Below are positions 7,112 through 15,917 of a DNA stretch of 43,641 bases, piece by piece (the stretch's first letter is position 1; every line of letters starts with the position of its first letter). The stretch lies in assembly GCA_029243585.1 (NCBI GenBank), contig JAQWRR010000111.1, forward strand, positions 1 through 43,641. The letters run 5' to 3'. Made by a program: the position numbers and the translations under genes. The notes under the pieces were generated by a model. The model did no database searches. It was not told where the DNA came from and saw only the letters and a program-made list of their open reading frames with translations. The DNA comes from Gammaproteobacteria bacterium (GTDB lineage Bacteria > Pseudomonadota > Gammaproteobacteria > Steroidobacterales > Rariloculaceae).

Positions 7112-8719
7112 ATGACAGAAAAAAATGCAGCTAAAAGTGAGAAAAAACCTCCCCAGGGGCTATTACGCTCAACTTTTGTGGTTAGCTCAATGACACTGAT
7201 GTCGCGATTTACAGGTCTCGCACGGGATGTGGGCTTTTCGCGTTGGTTCGGCGCCAGCCCTTTGATGGATGCGTTTTTTATAGCATTCAAGATTCCTAAT
7301 TTGTTCAGACGCTTTTTCGCAGAGGGGGCATTCTCAGCTGCGTTTGTACCTGTTTTCTCTGAGTATAGGGCAACTAAAACTCCAGAGGCGACTAAAGAAC
7401 TTTTAGATCGCGTTACAGGCACTTTAGGTCTTCTGTTATTTGTTTTTACAGCCCTTGGCGTTATTGCTTCACCAGTTTTAATTATGATTTTTGCGCCAGG
7501 ATTTCTTGATGGTGATGGTCGTTATGAGCTTTCCCGTAACATGCTTAGGCTTACTTTTCCTTACCTGTTTTTTATCTCTCTAACAGCTTTAGCAGGAGCT
7601 ATTCTTAACGCTTATAGGAATTTTGCCGTACCGGCGTTTACACCTGTTCTATTGAATTTAGTTCTAATCAGCTTTGCTGGCTGGGTGGCACCTAGATTGG
7701 ATAATCCAGGTGTTGGCCTTGCTGCAGGTGTTTTTGTGGCAGGACTGGTCCAGCTTTTGTTTCAATTACCATTTTTGATAAAAATAAAGTTATTGCCGGT
7801 TCCGCGATGGGGCTGGACATATCCAGGAGTCAGAAAAATTCTTAAGCTGATGATGCCAGTTATATTTGGATCCTCAGTTGCTCAGGTAAATATTCTTTTT
7901 GACACGTTGATCGCATCATTTTTAGCAGCTGGAAGTATTAGCTGGTTATATTATTCTGATCGGTTGATGGAATTCCCACTGGGTGTTTTGGGTGTTGCTG
8001 TTGCTACAGTGATATTACCAACGCTCTCTGAACAACATGCAAAGGCGTCTAAAGAGGATTTTTCTGCAACACTTGATTGGGCTTTACGATTAGTTTTCGT
8101 TTTTGCGCTTCCTGCCTCACTAGGATTAATCGTTCTAGCACAGCCCTTACTGATAACTATTTTTTATGGTGGCGAATTCACGAATTTTGATGTGAATATG
8201 GCGACAGCACCATTGATTGCCTATGCATTGGGCATACTTGGCTTTATTTTAGTTAAAGTTTTAACGCCTGGTTATTTTTCTCGACAGGATACCCGTACGC
8301 CAGTAAGAATTGGAATTTACTCGCTTGTTCTAAATATGATGTTAAATGTAATTTTTGTTCTTGGTCTGATAAGAGGTGATTTTTACGCTCCCCATGCAGG
8401 ACTTGCTTTAGCCACGACAGTATCTGCGCTTTTTAACGCTAGCCTTTTGTATAAAGGACTTATTACCGGAGGATTCTTTAAGCCCCGTCCTGGGTGGGGA
8501 AAGTTAATGGGTCAAGTCATTCTGGGTTGTATATCTATGGTGTTATCAGTTTATTTTTTACAGGGCATATTTGGGGACTGGCTACAACTCTCTTCGTTTG
8601 AACGGATAGGCTCTCTTCTTGTATGCGTAGCAGCTGGTATTGCCGTTTATCTTGCAGTCTGCTTTATGCTTGGCTTGCGTTTCAGAAGTCTTCGGCAGAT
8701 TCGTCATCTGGATCTATAA
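7112..8719 (+). CDS. murJ: Lipid II flippase MurJ
   Basis: An essential inner-membrane flippase that moves lipid II, the peptidoglycan precursor, to the periplasmic face. The 535-residue sequence is hydrophobic throughout, consistent with the 14-helix MOP exporter fold. The N-terminal signature is LMSRFTGLARDVGFSRWFGA, followed by AFFIAFKIPNLFRRFFAEGA and AFVPVFSEY. Later landmarks include the LYYSDRLMEFPLGVLGVA region and LTPGYFSRQDTRTPV. It is slightly longer than E. coli MurJ (511) because of a charged N-terminal extension of about 20 residues (MTEKNAAKSEKKPP). It heads the run murJ-ribF-ileS-lspA, a standard gammaproteobacterial gene order. Confidence 0.96.
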   Translation: MTEKNAAKSEKKPPQGLLRSTFVVSSMTLMSRFTGLARDVGFSRWFGASPLMDAFFIAFKIPNLFRRFFAEGAFSAAFVPVFSEYRATKTPEATKELLDRVTGTLGLLLFVFTALGVIASPVLIMIFAPGFLDGDGRYELSRNMLRLTFPYLFFISLTALAGAILNAYRNFAVPAFTPVLLNLVLISFAGWVAPRLDNPGVGLAAGVFVAGLVQLLFQLPFLIKIKLLPVPRWGWTYPGVRKILKLMMPVIFGSSVAQVNILFDTLIASFLAAGSISWLYYSDRLMEFPLGVLGVAVATVILPTLSEQHAKASKEDFSATLDWALRLVFVFALPASLGLIVLAQPLLITIFYGGEFTNFDVNMATAPLIAYALGILGFILVKVLTPGYFSRQDTRTPVRIGIYSLVLNMMLNVIFVLGLIRGDFYAPHAGLALATTVSALFNASLLYKGLITGGFFKPRPGWGKLMGQVILGCISMVLSVYFLQGIFGDWLQLSSFERIGSLLVCVAAGIAVYLAVCFMLGLRFRSLRQIRHLDL

Positions 8720-8754
8720 TTACACTTCTATATATAAGTTCTGATCACTGAGTT

Positions 8755-9690
8755 ATGCAGTTTTACCGCCATTTATCACAGCTAAAAGAAATAAGTCCGC
8801 AGGCTAGAGCGGTAACAGTGGGCGCCTACGATGGAATTCACCTTGGACATCAAGAAATTCTAAGGCAAGTGAAAGAACGAGCGCAGGAGATAAGTGGTCG
8901 TGCCTTGGTATTGTCTTTTGAGCCAATGCCAAAGGAGTTCTTTGCTTCTGATCAGCCTGTAACTCGTCTTACTAAATTTAGGGAAAGGTATGAGCTTCTT
9001 AGAGAATTTGGAGTAGAAGAGTTTTTTTGTCCTAGATTCTCTAGCATCAATGATTTATCACCTAACGATTTTATACAGGATGTCCTTCTCAATGGGCTTA
9101 ACACCTCTCATATTGTGGTAGGAGATGATTTTCGTTTTGCTGCACAACGGACTGGAACATTGGATGATCTTGTTAAGGCGGGCTCAACGAACGGATTTGG
9201 TGTGACTGCTGTGCCTGCTGTTTATTATGAAGATGAACGTGCTAGTAGTACCGCAATTCGTGAGGCGCTTAGAGTAGGTGATATGAAAAAAGCTCGCGGA
9301 ATGCTTGGGCGTGACTATTTTATCTCGGGAAGAGTTGTCCGCGGTCTCGGTATTGGTAAAAAATTAGGATTCCCAACAGCAAACGTTAATCTTAATCGCC
9401 GCTGTGCCCCAGTCGATGGTATCTTTGCTGCTCAGGTTGGGGGTTTGGCTGAGAAAACTTTGGACGGAGTTGTGAGCGTTGGTACACGTCCTACGGTTGG
9501 TGGTATAGAACCATTGTTAGAAGTATTTATATTTGATTTTAATAAAAATATATATGGTGAACATATTACTGTGAAATTTGTTGAACGATTGCGTGAAGAG
9601 CGTAATTATTCTGATATTGGTGCTATGACGAAACAAATGCATAAGGATGTCGCAGATGCTCGAGTTGTTTTATCTGATTTAAAAAAATGA
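8755..9690 (+). CDS. ribF: Bifunctional riboflavin kinase / FMN adenylyltransferase
   Basis: Converts riboflavin to FMN and then to FAD in the cytoplasm. The N-terminal adenylyltransferase domain carries the nucleotidyl-transferase motif [10 protein letters not shown] (residues 23-32) and, later, [13 protein letters not shown]. The C-terminal kinase domain has [13 protein letters not shown] and the C-terminal [13 protein letters not shown]. Length is 311, matching E. coli (313). The gene overlaps ileS by four bases (ATGA), indicating translational coupling, and follows murJ by 35 bases. Confidence 0.96.
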   Translation: MQFYRHLSQLKEISPQARAVTVGAYDGIHLGHQEILRQVKERAQEISGRALVLSFEPMPKEFFASDQPVTRLTKFRERYELLREFGVEEFFCPRFSSINDLSPNDFIQDVLLNGLNTSHIVVGDDFRFAAQRTGTLDDLVKAGSTNGFGVTAVPAVYYEDERASSTAIREALRVGDMKKARGMLGRDYFISGRVVRGLGIGKKLGFPTANVNLNRRCAPVDGIFAAQVGGLAEKTLDGVVSVGTRPTVGGIEPLLEVFIFDFNKNIYGEHITVKFVERLREERNYSDIGAMTKQMHKDVADARVVLSDLKK

Positions 9691-12500
9691 CAAATTATAA
9701 AGACACATTAAATTTGCCAAATACAAAGTTTCCAATGCGGGGTAACTTATCCCAACGGGAACCTGCGATGTTAGAAGCTTGGGAGAAGCAGGATATTTAT
9801 GGGCAGATTCGTGCGGCTGCTAATGGGCGGCCAAAGTTTATTTTGCACGATGGACCACCCTATGCTAATGGTGATATTCATTTAGGACACGCTCTTAATC
9901 ACGTTCTAAAGGACATTATTCTTAAATCCAGAATATTAGCCGGATTTGATGCGCCTTATGTTCCTGGATGGGACTGCCATGGACTCCCAATTGAGCATCA
10001 GGTGGAACGTAAAAAAGGTAAGGCTGGTGAAAAGCTTACTCCAAGGGAGTTTCGCGATGCTTGCAGAGATTATGCAACTGTCCAGATAGAACGTCAGCGG
10101 ACAGACCTTAAAAGACTGGGGGTTCACGGAGATTGGGAAAATCCCTATATAACCATGGATCCATGCTATGAAGCAGAGCAGATTCGTGCGTTTGCAAAAC
10201 TTATTGATAGGGGTCTAGTTTATCGTGGGTACAAACCTGTCCACTGGTGCTTAAATTGCCGGTCTGCCCTGGCTGAGGCAGAGGTGGAGTATCAAGATAA
10301 ATCTTCTGATGCAATCGATGTAAGATTTTTTGTAAATGATGTTTCGGTTTTTAGTCGCATATTAAATATTGAGATTCCTGATGGGACAGTTTCAATACCG
10401 ATATGGACAACAACACCCTGGACATTGCCTGGCAATCAGGCCGTTGCGTTGAATTCAGATCTCGAATATAGCCTGATCCAAATAATGAATGTTCAGGAGA
10501 AGGAGTATCTTTTGGTCGCGAGCGATATGCTCGATATGGTTTCTACTCGTTATGGTCTGAGAGATCCAGTAATAATAGCGGACGCACTTGGAAAAGTGTT
10601 TCAAGGGCTAGAATTAAAACACCCTTTTTATGATCGATTAGTGCCTGTGGTGCTTGGGGAGCATGTAACTATAGAGGCAGGTACAGGTGCGGTGCATACT
10701 GCGCCGGGTAATGGTCATGAGGATTTTACGCTTGGCGTTGAATATGACTTGCCTCTGGAGTGTTGTGTTGATGAGGTCGGTAAGTATTCCGCAGACACAC
10801 CATTATTAGCTGGTGTTCATATTGAGTCAGCAAATAACCGTATTATTGAACTATTAGAAGAATCAGGTTCATTACTGCATCTTGAGCCTATAACTCATAG
10901 TTACCCTCATTGTTGGAGACATAAGACTGCGGTGATATTTAGAGCCACGCCTCAGTGGTTTATTGGCATGGACCATAATATGCTTCGAGAAAATTCCCTG
11001 AAAGTTTTGCCAGATATAACTTGGACTCCAGAATGGGGTGAAGAACGCATTCGTGGCATGGTGAGCAATCGTCCAGACTGGTGCATCTCAAGGCAACGGA
11101 ACTGGGGTGTGCCAATTCCTTTGTTTGTGCATAGAAAGACGGGAGTCATGCATCCAGAATCAGTAGCAATAGCGCTCCAAGTCGCAGATAAGGTAGAACG
11201 GAATGGCATTGATGCTTGGTTCGAGCTGGATTCCAAAGATGTTTTAGACGCTGATTGTGCTGAGTATGAAAAAGTTACTGATGTGATGGATGTCTGGTTA
11301 GATTCTGGATTTAGTCATCATGTTGTAGGCACACTCCGAGAAGAAGTTTCATTACCTGCTGATCTTTATTTAGAGGGATCTGACCAACATCGAGGATGGT
11401 TTCAATCGAGTCTTTTGACCTCAGTTGGTATGTATGACCATGCTCCTTATAAAGGAGTATTGACTCATGGTTTTACGGTGGATGAGCGGGGTCATAAAAT
11501 GTCCAAGTCGCTGGGTAATGTCGTAGAGCCAAAGAAGATTTATAAAACTTTGGGAGCAGATGTTCTTCGATTATGGGTTGCTGCTACAGATTATCGAGCT
11601 GAAATGAGCGTATCTCATGAGATCTTAACTCGTGTTTCTGATGCATACAGAAGACTACGCAATACACAACGATTCTTGCTTGGTAACTTATCTGGTTTTG
11701 ATCCTGAGAAGCATGCAGTTCCGATATCAAACATGATTTATCTGGATCAGTGGGCAATTGATAGGGCTTGCACATTACAAGAAGAAGTAATCAAAGCGTA
11801 TGAGCGTTATGAGTTTCATCATATATTTCATAAAGTGCATAATTTTTGTGTTGTTGAAATGGGCGGGTTTTATCTTGATGTTATAAAGGATCGACTTTAT
11901 ACAACTGGGACAGACGGGTTACCTCGTCGATCTGCGCAAACTGCGATGTATCATATTGCAGAGGCTATGGTTCGTTGGTTAGCTCCGATACTCACTTTTA
12001 CTGCTGAGGAGATTTGGCAGTCACTTCCTGGTGCCAGAACAGACTCAGTATTTCTTTCTAATTGGCATGCCTTGCCAAAAGAAACTCGAATGGAGAATAT
12101 TGACTGGGACCTTATTTTAGATGTACGTCAAGCTGTTTCAAAAGAACTTGAACGGGTTAGAGAAGAGGGTGAAATTGGAGCCCCTTTAGATGCTTGGGTT
12201 CATATTTTTTGTGAGCCGAACTTAATGACTACACTTGAAACACTTGGAGATGAGTTGCGGTTTGTTTTTATTACATCTGAAGCAAAAGTCTCTCCTGAAG
12301 ACCAACGTCCAAAAGACTCGGTTGCTGTTTGTTCAGAATCCACGCAATTTTGGATCAAATTGGGTCGTAGCGAAGAAGACAAGTGTGCACGTTGTTGGCA
12401 TCGGCGTGATGACGTTGGCAACCATGATAAGCATAAAGAGCTTTGTGGGCGATGTGTGGGTAATGTAGAAGGTTCTGGTGAGCTTAGGGTGTACGCGTGA
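9687..12500 (+). CDS. ileS: Isoleucyl-tRNA synthetase
   Basis: A class I aminoacyl-tRNA synthetase that charges tRNA-Ile and edits misactivated valine. The HIGH motif appears as HLGH (65-68) in [19 protein letters not shown], and KMSKS is at 604-608. The insertion (CP1) editing domain contains [14 protein letters not shown] and [16 protein letters not shown]. The C-terminus has a zinc-ribbon with two CxxC pairs (CARCW, CGRC), which marks the bacterial IleS1 type, normally sensitive to mupirocin. Length is 937 residues, against 938 in E. coli. It is coupled to ribF upstream (ATGA) and lspA downstream (GTGA). Confidence 0.98.
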   Translation: MTNYKDTLNLPNTKFPMRGNLSQREPAMLEAWEKQDIYGQIRAAANGRPKFILHDGPPYANGDIHLGHALNHVLKDIILKSRILAGFDAPYVPGWDCHGLPIEHQVERKKGKAGEKLTPREFRDACRDYATVQIERQRTDLKRLGVHGDWENPYITMDPCYEAEQIRAFAKLIDRGLVYRGYKPVHWCLNCRSALAEAEVEYQDKSSDAIDVRFFVNDVSVFSRILNIEIPDGTVSIPIWTTTPWTLPGNQAVALNSDLEYSLIQIMNVQEKEYLLVASDMLDMVSTRYGLRDPVIIADALGKVFQGLELKHPFYDRLVPVVLGEHVTIEAGTGAVHTAPGNGHEDFTLGVEYDLPLECCVDEVGKYSADTPLLAGVHIESANNRIIELLEESGSLLHLEPITHSYPHCWRHKTAVIFRATPQWFIGMDHNMLRENSLKVLPDITWTPEWGEERIRGMVSNRPDWCISRQRNWGVPIPLFVHRKTGVMHPESVAIALQVADKVERNGIDAWFELDSKDVLDADCAEYEKVTDVMDVWLDSGFSHHVVGTLREEVSLPADLYLEGSDQHRGWFQSSLLTSVGMYDHAPYKGVLTHGFTVDERGHKMSKSLGNVVEPKKIYKTLGADVLRLWVAATDYRAEMSVSHEILTRVSDAYRRLRNTQRFLLGNLSGFDPEKHAVPISNMIYLDQWAIDRACTLQEEVIKAYERYEFHHIFHKVHNFCVVEMGGFYLDVIKDRLYTTGTDGLPRRSAQTAMYHIAEAMVRWLAPILTFTAEEIWQSLPGARTDSVFLSNWHALPKETRMENIDWDLILDVRQAVSKELERVREEGEIGAPLDAWVHIFCEPNLMTTLETLGDELRFVFITSEAKVSPEDQRPKDSVAVCSESTQFWIKLGRSEEDKCARCWHRRDDVGNHDKHKELCGRCVGNVEGSGELRVYA

Positions 12501-13159
12501 TCTCAAAAAAGAAAACTATAAAAAAAACCTCCAAAAATACAGATAAAAAACTTTCAGAACTAGGTTTAAAAAAAAGAACTTCCAAGGCAAAAAAATCTAA
12601 AAAACCTAGCAAGAAAGTCTTGAAGTCAGATAAACATATTCCTGCAGGGTTTTTGGGGTTCTTAGTGAGATCATGGCATTCAATTGATCTGGGAGCTTCT
12701 CGGTGGCTTTGGTTGGCAGTAACTGTTGTGATCCTTGATCAGTGGACTAAGTCATTAATCATGGATCGTTTTGATGAGTTTGATTCTGTGACTCTTCTTC
12801 CGGTGCTTGATTTTATGCGTATTCACAATACCGGTGCTGCTTTTAGTTTTCTCAGCGATGCTTCTGGATGGCAGAGATGGATGTTTACTGGTTTAGGTAT
12901 CGGGGCTAGCACAGTTATTTGTGTATGGTTAATAAAGTTGCCATCTCGAGGTCAAGCGCTTCTTGCGGTTTCTTTAGCTTTTATTATGGGTGGTGCGCTA
13001 GGAAATGTTATAGATCGAATTTTATGGGGACACGTTGTTGATTTTATTCGTGTTCATTACCAACAATGGTTTTTTCCAGTCTTCAATGTTGCTGATTCTG
13101 CAATTACATTAGGCGCAGTACTTCTGATATTGGATACATTGCTAAACCGAGAATCATAG
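12497..13159 (+). CDS. lspA: Lipoprotein signal peptidase II with Lys-rich N-terminal extension
   Basis: An inner-membrane aspartyl protease that removes signal peptides from prolipoproteins after diacylglyceryl modification. Four membrane helices are visible, with the catalytic aspartates in GNVIDRI and FNVADSAI and the motif [10 protein letters not shown]. From the GTG at 12497, which overlaps the ileS stop (GTGA), the protein has 220 residues. The first 50 or so are unusual, almost all Lys, Ser and Thr. An in-frame GTG at 12665 behind a GGGG would give 164 residues, exactly the E. coli length. I favour the longer form because of the tight coupling and the open frame, but the start is unresolved. 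The usual followers fkpB and ispH are missing here. Confidence 0.93.
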   Translation: MISKKKTIKKTSKNTDKKLSELGLKKRTSKAKKSKKPSKKVLKSDKHIPAGFLGFLVRSWHSIDLGASRWLWLAVTVVILDQWTKSLIMDRFDEFDSVTLLPVLDFMRIHNTGAAFSFLSDASGWQRWMFTGLGIGASTVICVWLIKLPSRGQALLAVSLAFIMGGALGNVIDRILWGHVVDFIRVHYQQWFFPVFNVADSAITLGAVLLILDTLLNRES

Positions 13160-13294
13160 TGATGAGAAACCTGTTATAGCAGTAGGGAATAAAAAGGGTA
13201 ATCATTTTTTATTAATAACTTTTGATGGAATATTGTCAGAGGCGGGTTTTGAAGAGTATACTTCCAAGTGACTGATTTGTAAGGGTGTAAAGGT

Positions 13295-13702
13295 ATGACC
13301 CGAGAGAAGGTTGTACAACAATTGGAAAGCCATGGAGTGTTGCCTACTGTGCAACGGTTAGATGTTGGCGAGGTAATTCTCAGCTCACCACAACATGCTT
13401 CAGCCGATCAGATTATTGCTCGTATCCGGGAAAAAGGGTCAAAGATCTCTAAGGCTACTGTATACAACACATTGAACTTGTTCTGTGAGCGTGGCTTATT
13501 AAAGACAATTCAAGTTGATCCAACTAGGCAATTCTATGATCCTACGATAAAGCCTCACCATCATTTTTATAATTTAGATAGTGGAGAGCTTACTGATATT
13601 CCTCCGCATGGAATTGATTTAAAAGTAAACACGGACCTTCCTCAAGGTACAGAGCCAGCTGGTGTAGAGGTAGTCATACACGTTCGTGATTCTCGTGATT
13701 AA
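13295..13702 (+). CDS. Fur-family transcriptional regulator, Irr-like, without structural-zinc cysteines
   Basis: A 135-residue metal- or heme-responsive DNA-binding protein. The winged-helix domain covers residues 1-75 with the recognition segment ISKATVYNTLNLFCERGLL. The dimerisation domain begins with a triple His (88-90) in KPHHHFYNLDSGELTDIPP. The CxxC pairs that hold structural zinc in most Fur proteins are absent; the only cysteine is in the DNA-binding domain. The HHHFY...GELTDIP pattern recalls Irr, the heme-controlled iron regulator of Alphaproteobacteria, although the Irr N-terminal GCPWHD-like heme motif is missing. It stands alone after lspA and converges on the protease gene, 11 bases apart. 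Targets are unknown. Confidence 0.85.
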   Translation: MTREKVVQQLESHGVLPTVQRLDVGEVILSSPQHASADQIIARIREKGSKISKATVYNTLNLFCERGLLKTIQVDPTRQFYDPTIKPHHHFYNLDSGELTDIPPHGIDLKVNTDLPQGTEPAGVEVVIHVRDSRD

Positions 13703-13713
13703 GGACTTATTGC

Positions 13714-14364
13714 TTAGTAGTCTGTATTGTAAAGTGATTGAAGGCGACTGATATCACTTGCAGATAACCCAGGTATCTTCTGTATATCCTGTCTTGACTT
13801 TAGCTGTTCTCTATAACGTTCAAAAAACGTCGGGATATCGCCTCCAAACCCAAATGAGTACATTATGTCTGAGTAATCGGTAGTGTGAGCAAGTCCTAAA
13901 GCATGCCCTAATTCATGGAGACATGTCAGATAAATAATCGTATCTCGAAAAATTGGGTCTAATCTTGCGCGTTGTGCTAGTTCTTCTCCTAGTGCATCAA
14001 TATTTGGTCGAATGAAAACGCCAGCTCCACGTTGACCATCTACAAACAATGGCCACATTTCCCCATATTGTCCGGAGGATGCTGGTACCCAATAGACTCT
14101 CAGTAATGCTGTTGTTTCAGAACCAGGAATTAATTGAATTGCTCCCCCTGAGTTTTTTTCCCAGGCTCTCAAAGCCCACATGGCTAGTTCATGGTCTGAT
14201 TTTTTATAGTGTGATTGTTCTGAGCCTTCCGCAATGAAGTAAGTCACTGGTCCGTTAGAATCAATAGGTGCAATCTCACTAGTCCGTTGAGCTTCAATGA
14301 TTCCTGCATAGCTCACTAATGTGGCCAAGATAAAAATAAATAGTACGGTTTTATTCTTGATCAT
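13714..14364 (-). CDS. Secreted matrixin-like zinc metalloprotease
   Basis: A 216-residue exported metzincin protease. It has a Sec signal peptide (hydrophobic residues 7-24, cleavage probably after IIEAQ). The catalytic zinc motif HELGHALGLAH (150-160) is followed by the Met-turn in YSDIMYS (Met168). This is the M10A/matrixin pattern HExxHxxGxxH plus Met, with the short spacing typical of the clan. The catalytic domain fills almost the whole mature chain, with no propeptide cysteine switch, hemopexin or Ca-binding RTX repeats. It probably acts in the periplasm or outside on peptides or proteins. It is transcribed alone, with a 14-bp inverted repeat about 100 bases upstream of its start. Confidence 0.85.
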   Translation of the reverse strand: MIKNKTVLFIFILATLVSYAGIIEAQRTSEIAPIDSNGPVTYFIAEGSEQSHYKKSDHELAMWALRAWEKNSGGAIQLIPGSETTALLRVYWVPASSGQYGEMWPLFVDGQRGAGVFIRPNIDALGEELAQRARLDPIFRDTIIYLTCLHELGHALGLAHTTDYSDIMYSFGFGGDIPTFFERYREQLKSRQDIQKIPGLSASDISRLQSLYNTDY

Positions 14365-14463
14365 ATAGCAATATAAAATTTGAGCATTAATGCAATGTAT
14401 AGAGTTATTCTCACTATCGTAACATTGTCTGAATCAAGAGATTTTTTATACGTGTAAACATAG

Positions 14464-14524
14464 ATCTAAAAATTTCTAACTGGAATATCTGGGCCTCAGG
14501 GGTACTTTAAAGAAATTTTTAGAT
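14464..14524. repeat. Perfect 14-bp inverted repeat with 33-base spacer
   Basis: ATCTAAAAATTTCT at 14464-14477 is exactly matched in reverse complement by AGAAATTTTTAGAT at 14511-14524. The 33-base spacer includes GGCCTCAGGGG. It lies in the 234-base gap between the protease start and tRNA-Thr. Neither side has the T tract of a normal terminator and no flanking direct repeat is visible. It could be a protein-binding site, an RNA hairpin or a remnant of a small mobile element. Confidence 0.7.
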
Positions 14525-14598
14525 AAATTTTGTAATACGATATTTTTGGCCTAGTAAAAAGATTCTAAGTATCTAATAATCGATGCACATCCAGCCAA

Positions 14599-14674
14599 GC
14601 CGGTGTAGCTCAGGCGGTAGAGCAACGCATTCGTAATGCGTGGGTCGGCGGTTCGAATCCGTCCACCGGCACCA
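14599..14674 (+). tRNA. tRNA-Thr (anticodon CGT)
   Basis: The cloverleaf folds completely. The acceptor stem is GCCGGTG/CACCGGC, the D arm GCTC...GAGC, the anticodon stem ACGCA/TGCGT with loop TTCGTAA (anticodon CGT, reading ACG), and the T arm GGCGG-TTCGAAT-CCGTC. The discriminator base A and the CCA end are encoded. Length is 76 bases. No duplicated 3' end is seen nearby, so there is no sign that it serves as an integration site. Confidence 0.97.
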
Positions 14675-14780
14675 CAGAGGTTTGCTTTTGTGGTGTAGGC
14701 TTTACAGAAATAGAAGTGTTTTTTGTCCATGTTTGACCATTTCCCTGTATGCTATAAGTGGCAATAAACGGGGCATCTGG

Positions 14781-15824
14781 GTGACGAGAGAAGTAGCTCA
14801 AGAACAAAGGGAGCAGTCAAGCGGTAGCACGACATTCTTCCATGTTATTGATCCTCGAGTCTTTAAGCGTGAGTTGTTAGATGAGTTGTGTGATCTTGCT
14901 GACTGCGTTCGTATGCTATCCAAGTGCTCGACTGGAGCGCGGCTTTTGCAAGACCTAGCTTCAAATCGGCGAGCAATGCTTTATTTTACTCAGCCTTCTA
15001 CCCGAACATTCCTATCATTTAATAATGCTTGTCATATTTTGGGTATCCGTACAAGTGAAATACGTGATCGGTCTACCTCATCAGAGGTGAAAGGAGAAAG
15101 CTTTGAGGATGCTATACGTACGTTTAGTTCTTATGTAGATGTGATTATTATGCGCTCCCAAGAACCTGGGCGTGCAACTCAGGCGGCACGGATGATGGAT
15201 GTAATTAAGCGTCCTGTGCCAATAATTAATGCTGGAAGTGGTAGCGATCAACATCCCACGCAAGCGTTGCTTGATATCTATACGCTTAACCGTAGTTTTT
15301 CACAACGCGGCGGTATAGATGGAAAGGTAATAGGGATGATGGGTGATTTAAGGCGCGGTAGAACTGCGCGTTCACTATGTTATTTGATGAAGAATTATTT
15401 CAATGTACGCTTAGTTTTTATTGCACCAAATATTTTTTCTATGCGGGATGATGTTAAAGCACACCTTAAGGAGCAAGGCACTTCGTTTGTGGAAACGAAA
15501 TGCTTATCAGAAGTAATTCAAGAATTAGATGCTCTTTATGTCACACGCATGCAATCTGAGTGGGACCAACAAGATGAGTCTAATGATGTCGATTTGAATC
15601 AATACACTGTTGATAAAAACCAACTTAAAATGATGAAGTCGGACGCAATAATTATGCATCCTTTACCCCGAGGCCCGGAAATAGACCCTGTGGTGGATAT
15701 TGATCCTCGTGCTATGTATTGGAGGCAAGAGCGTAATGGTATGTGGATGCGTGTGGCAGTTTTATTAAAAATCTTTCAGTTAGAAGAGGCATTGTATGAG
15801 CTGAAATCGACGCTTGTTTCTTAA
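14781..15824 (+). CDS. pyrB: Aspartate carbamoyltransferase, catalytic chain
   Basis: Catalyses carbamoyl phosphate plus aspartate to carbamoyl aspartate, the first committed pyrimidine step. The carbamoyl-phosphate loop is QPSTRTFLSF (STRT at 73-76). The mobile-loop residues are in STSSEVKGES (Lys104). HPTQALLDIYTL (158-169) separates it from ornithine transcarbamylases, which have HPCQ. The C-terminal MHPLPRGPEID is also typical. Its usual Arg after STRT is Phe here, and the chain (347 residues) is about 35 longer than E. coli PyrB, mostly at the N-terminus. I start at GTG 14781, preceded by GGGG; the frame stays open upstream into tRNA-Thr but that part is not family-like. No pyrI or pyrC adjoins it. 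Confidence 0.88.
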   Translation: MTREVAQEQREQSSGSTTFFHVIDPRVFKRELLDELCDLADCVRMLSKCSTGARLLQDLASNRRAMLYFTQPSTRTFLSFNNACHILGIRTSEIRDRSTSSEVKGESFEDAIRTFSSYVDVIIMRSQEPGRATQAARMMDVIKRPVPIINAGSGSDQHPTQALLDIYTLNRSFSQRGGIDGKVIGMMGDLRRGRTARSLCYLMKNYFNVRLVFIAPNIFSMRDDVKAHLKEQGTSFVETKCLSEVIQELDALYVTRMQSEWDQQDESNDVDLNQYTVDKNQLKMMKSDAIIMHPLPRGPEIDPVVDIDPRAMYWRQERNGMWMRVAVLLKIFQLEEALYELKSTLVS

Positions 15825-15917
15825 TAGGTGTATTTTAAAAAAGTTTGTTAAGATTTTTATGATGATTTTAATGCTATGGCTGCTTGAGACATTTAAATTA
15901 CTCTAAGTTTTTGTTAA

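Noticed and set aside
12235-12468. Second reading frame inside the ileS 3' end
   Set aside because: It is a shadow of the zinc-ribbon region in another frame with no recognisable product.
13185-13225. AT-rich hairpin after lspA as a terminator
   Set aside because: Stem consists of A:T pairs only and pairing is poor, so I cannot support it.
14599-14674. tRNA-Thr as an integration site for a genomic island
   Set aside because: No second copy of the tRNA 3' end and no integrase gene is seen in the window.
14640-14780. Upstream extension of PyrB starting inside tRNA-Thr
   Set aside because: It would overlap the tRNA and adds residues unlike any carbamoyltransferase; GTG 14781 has a ribosome site.
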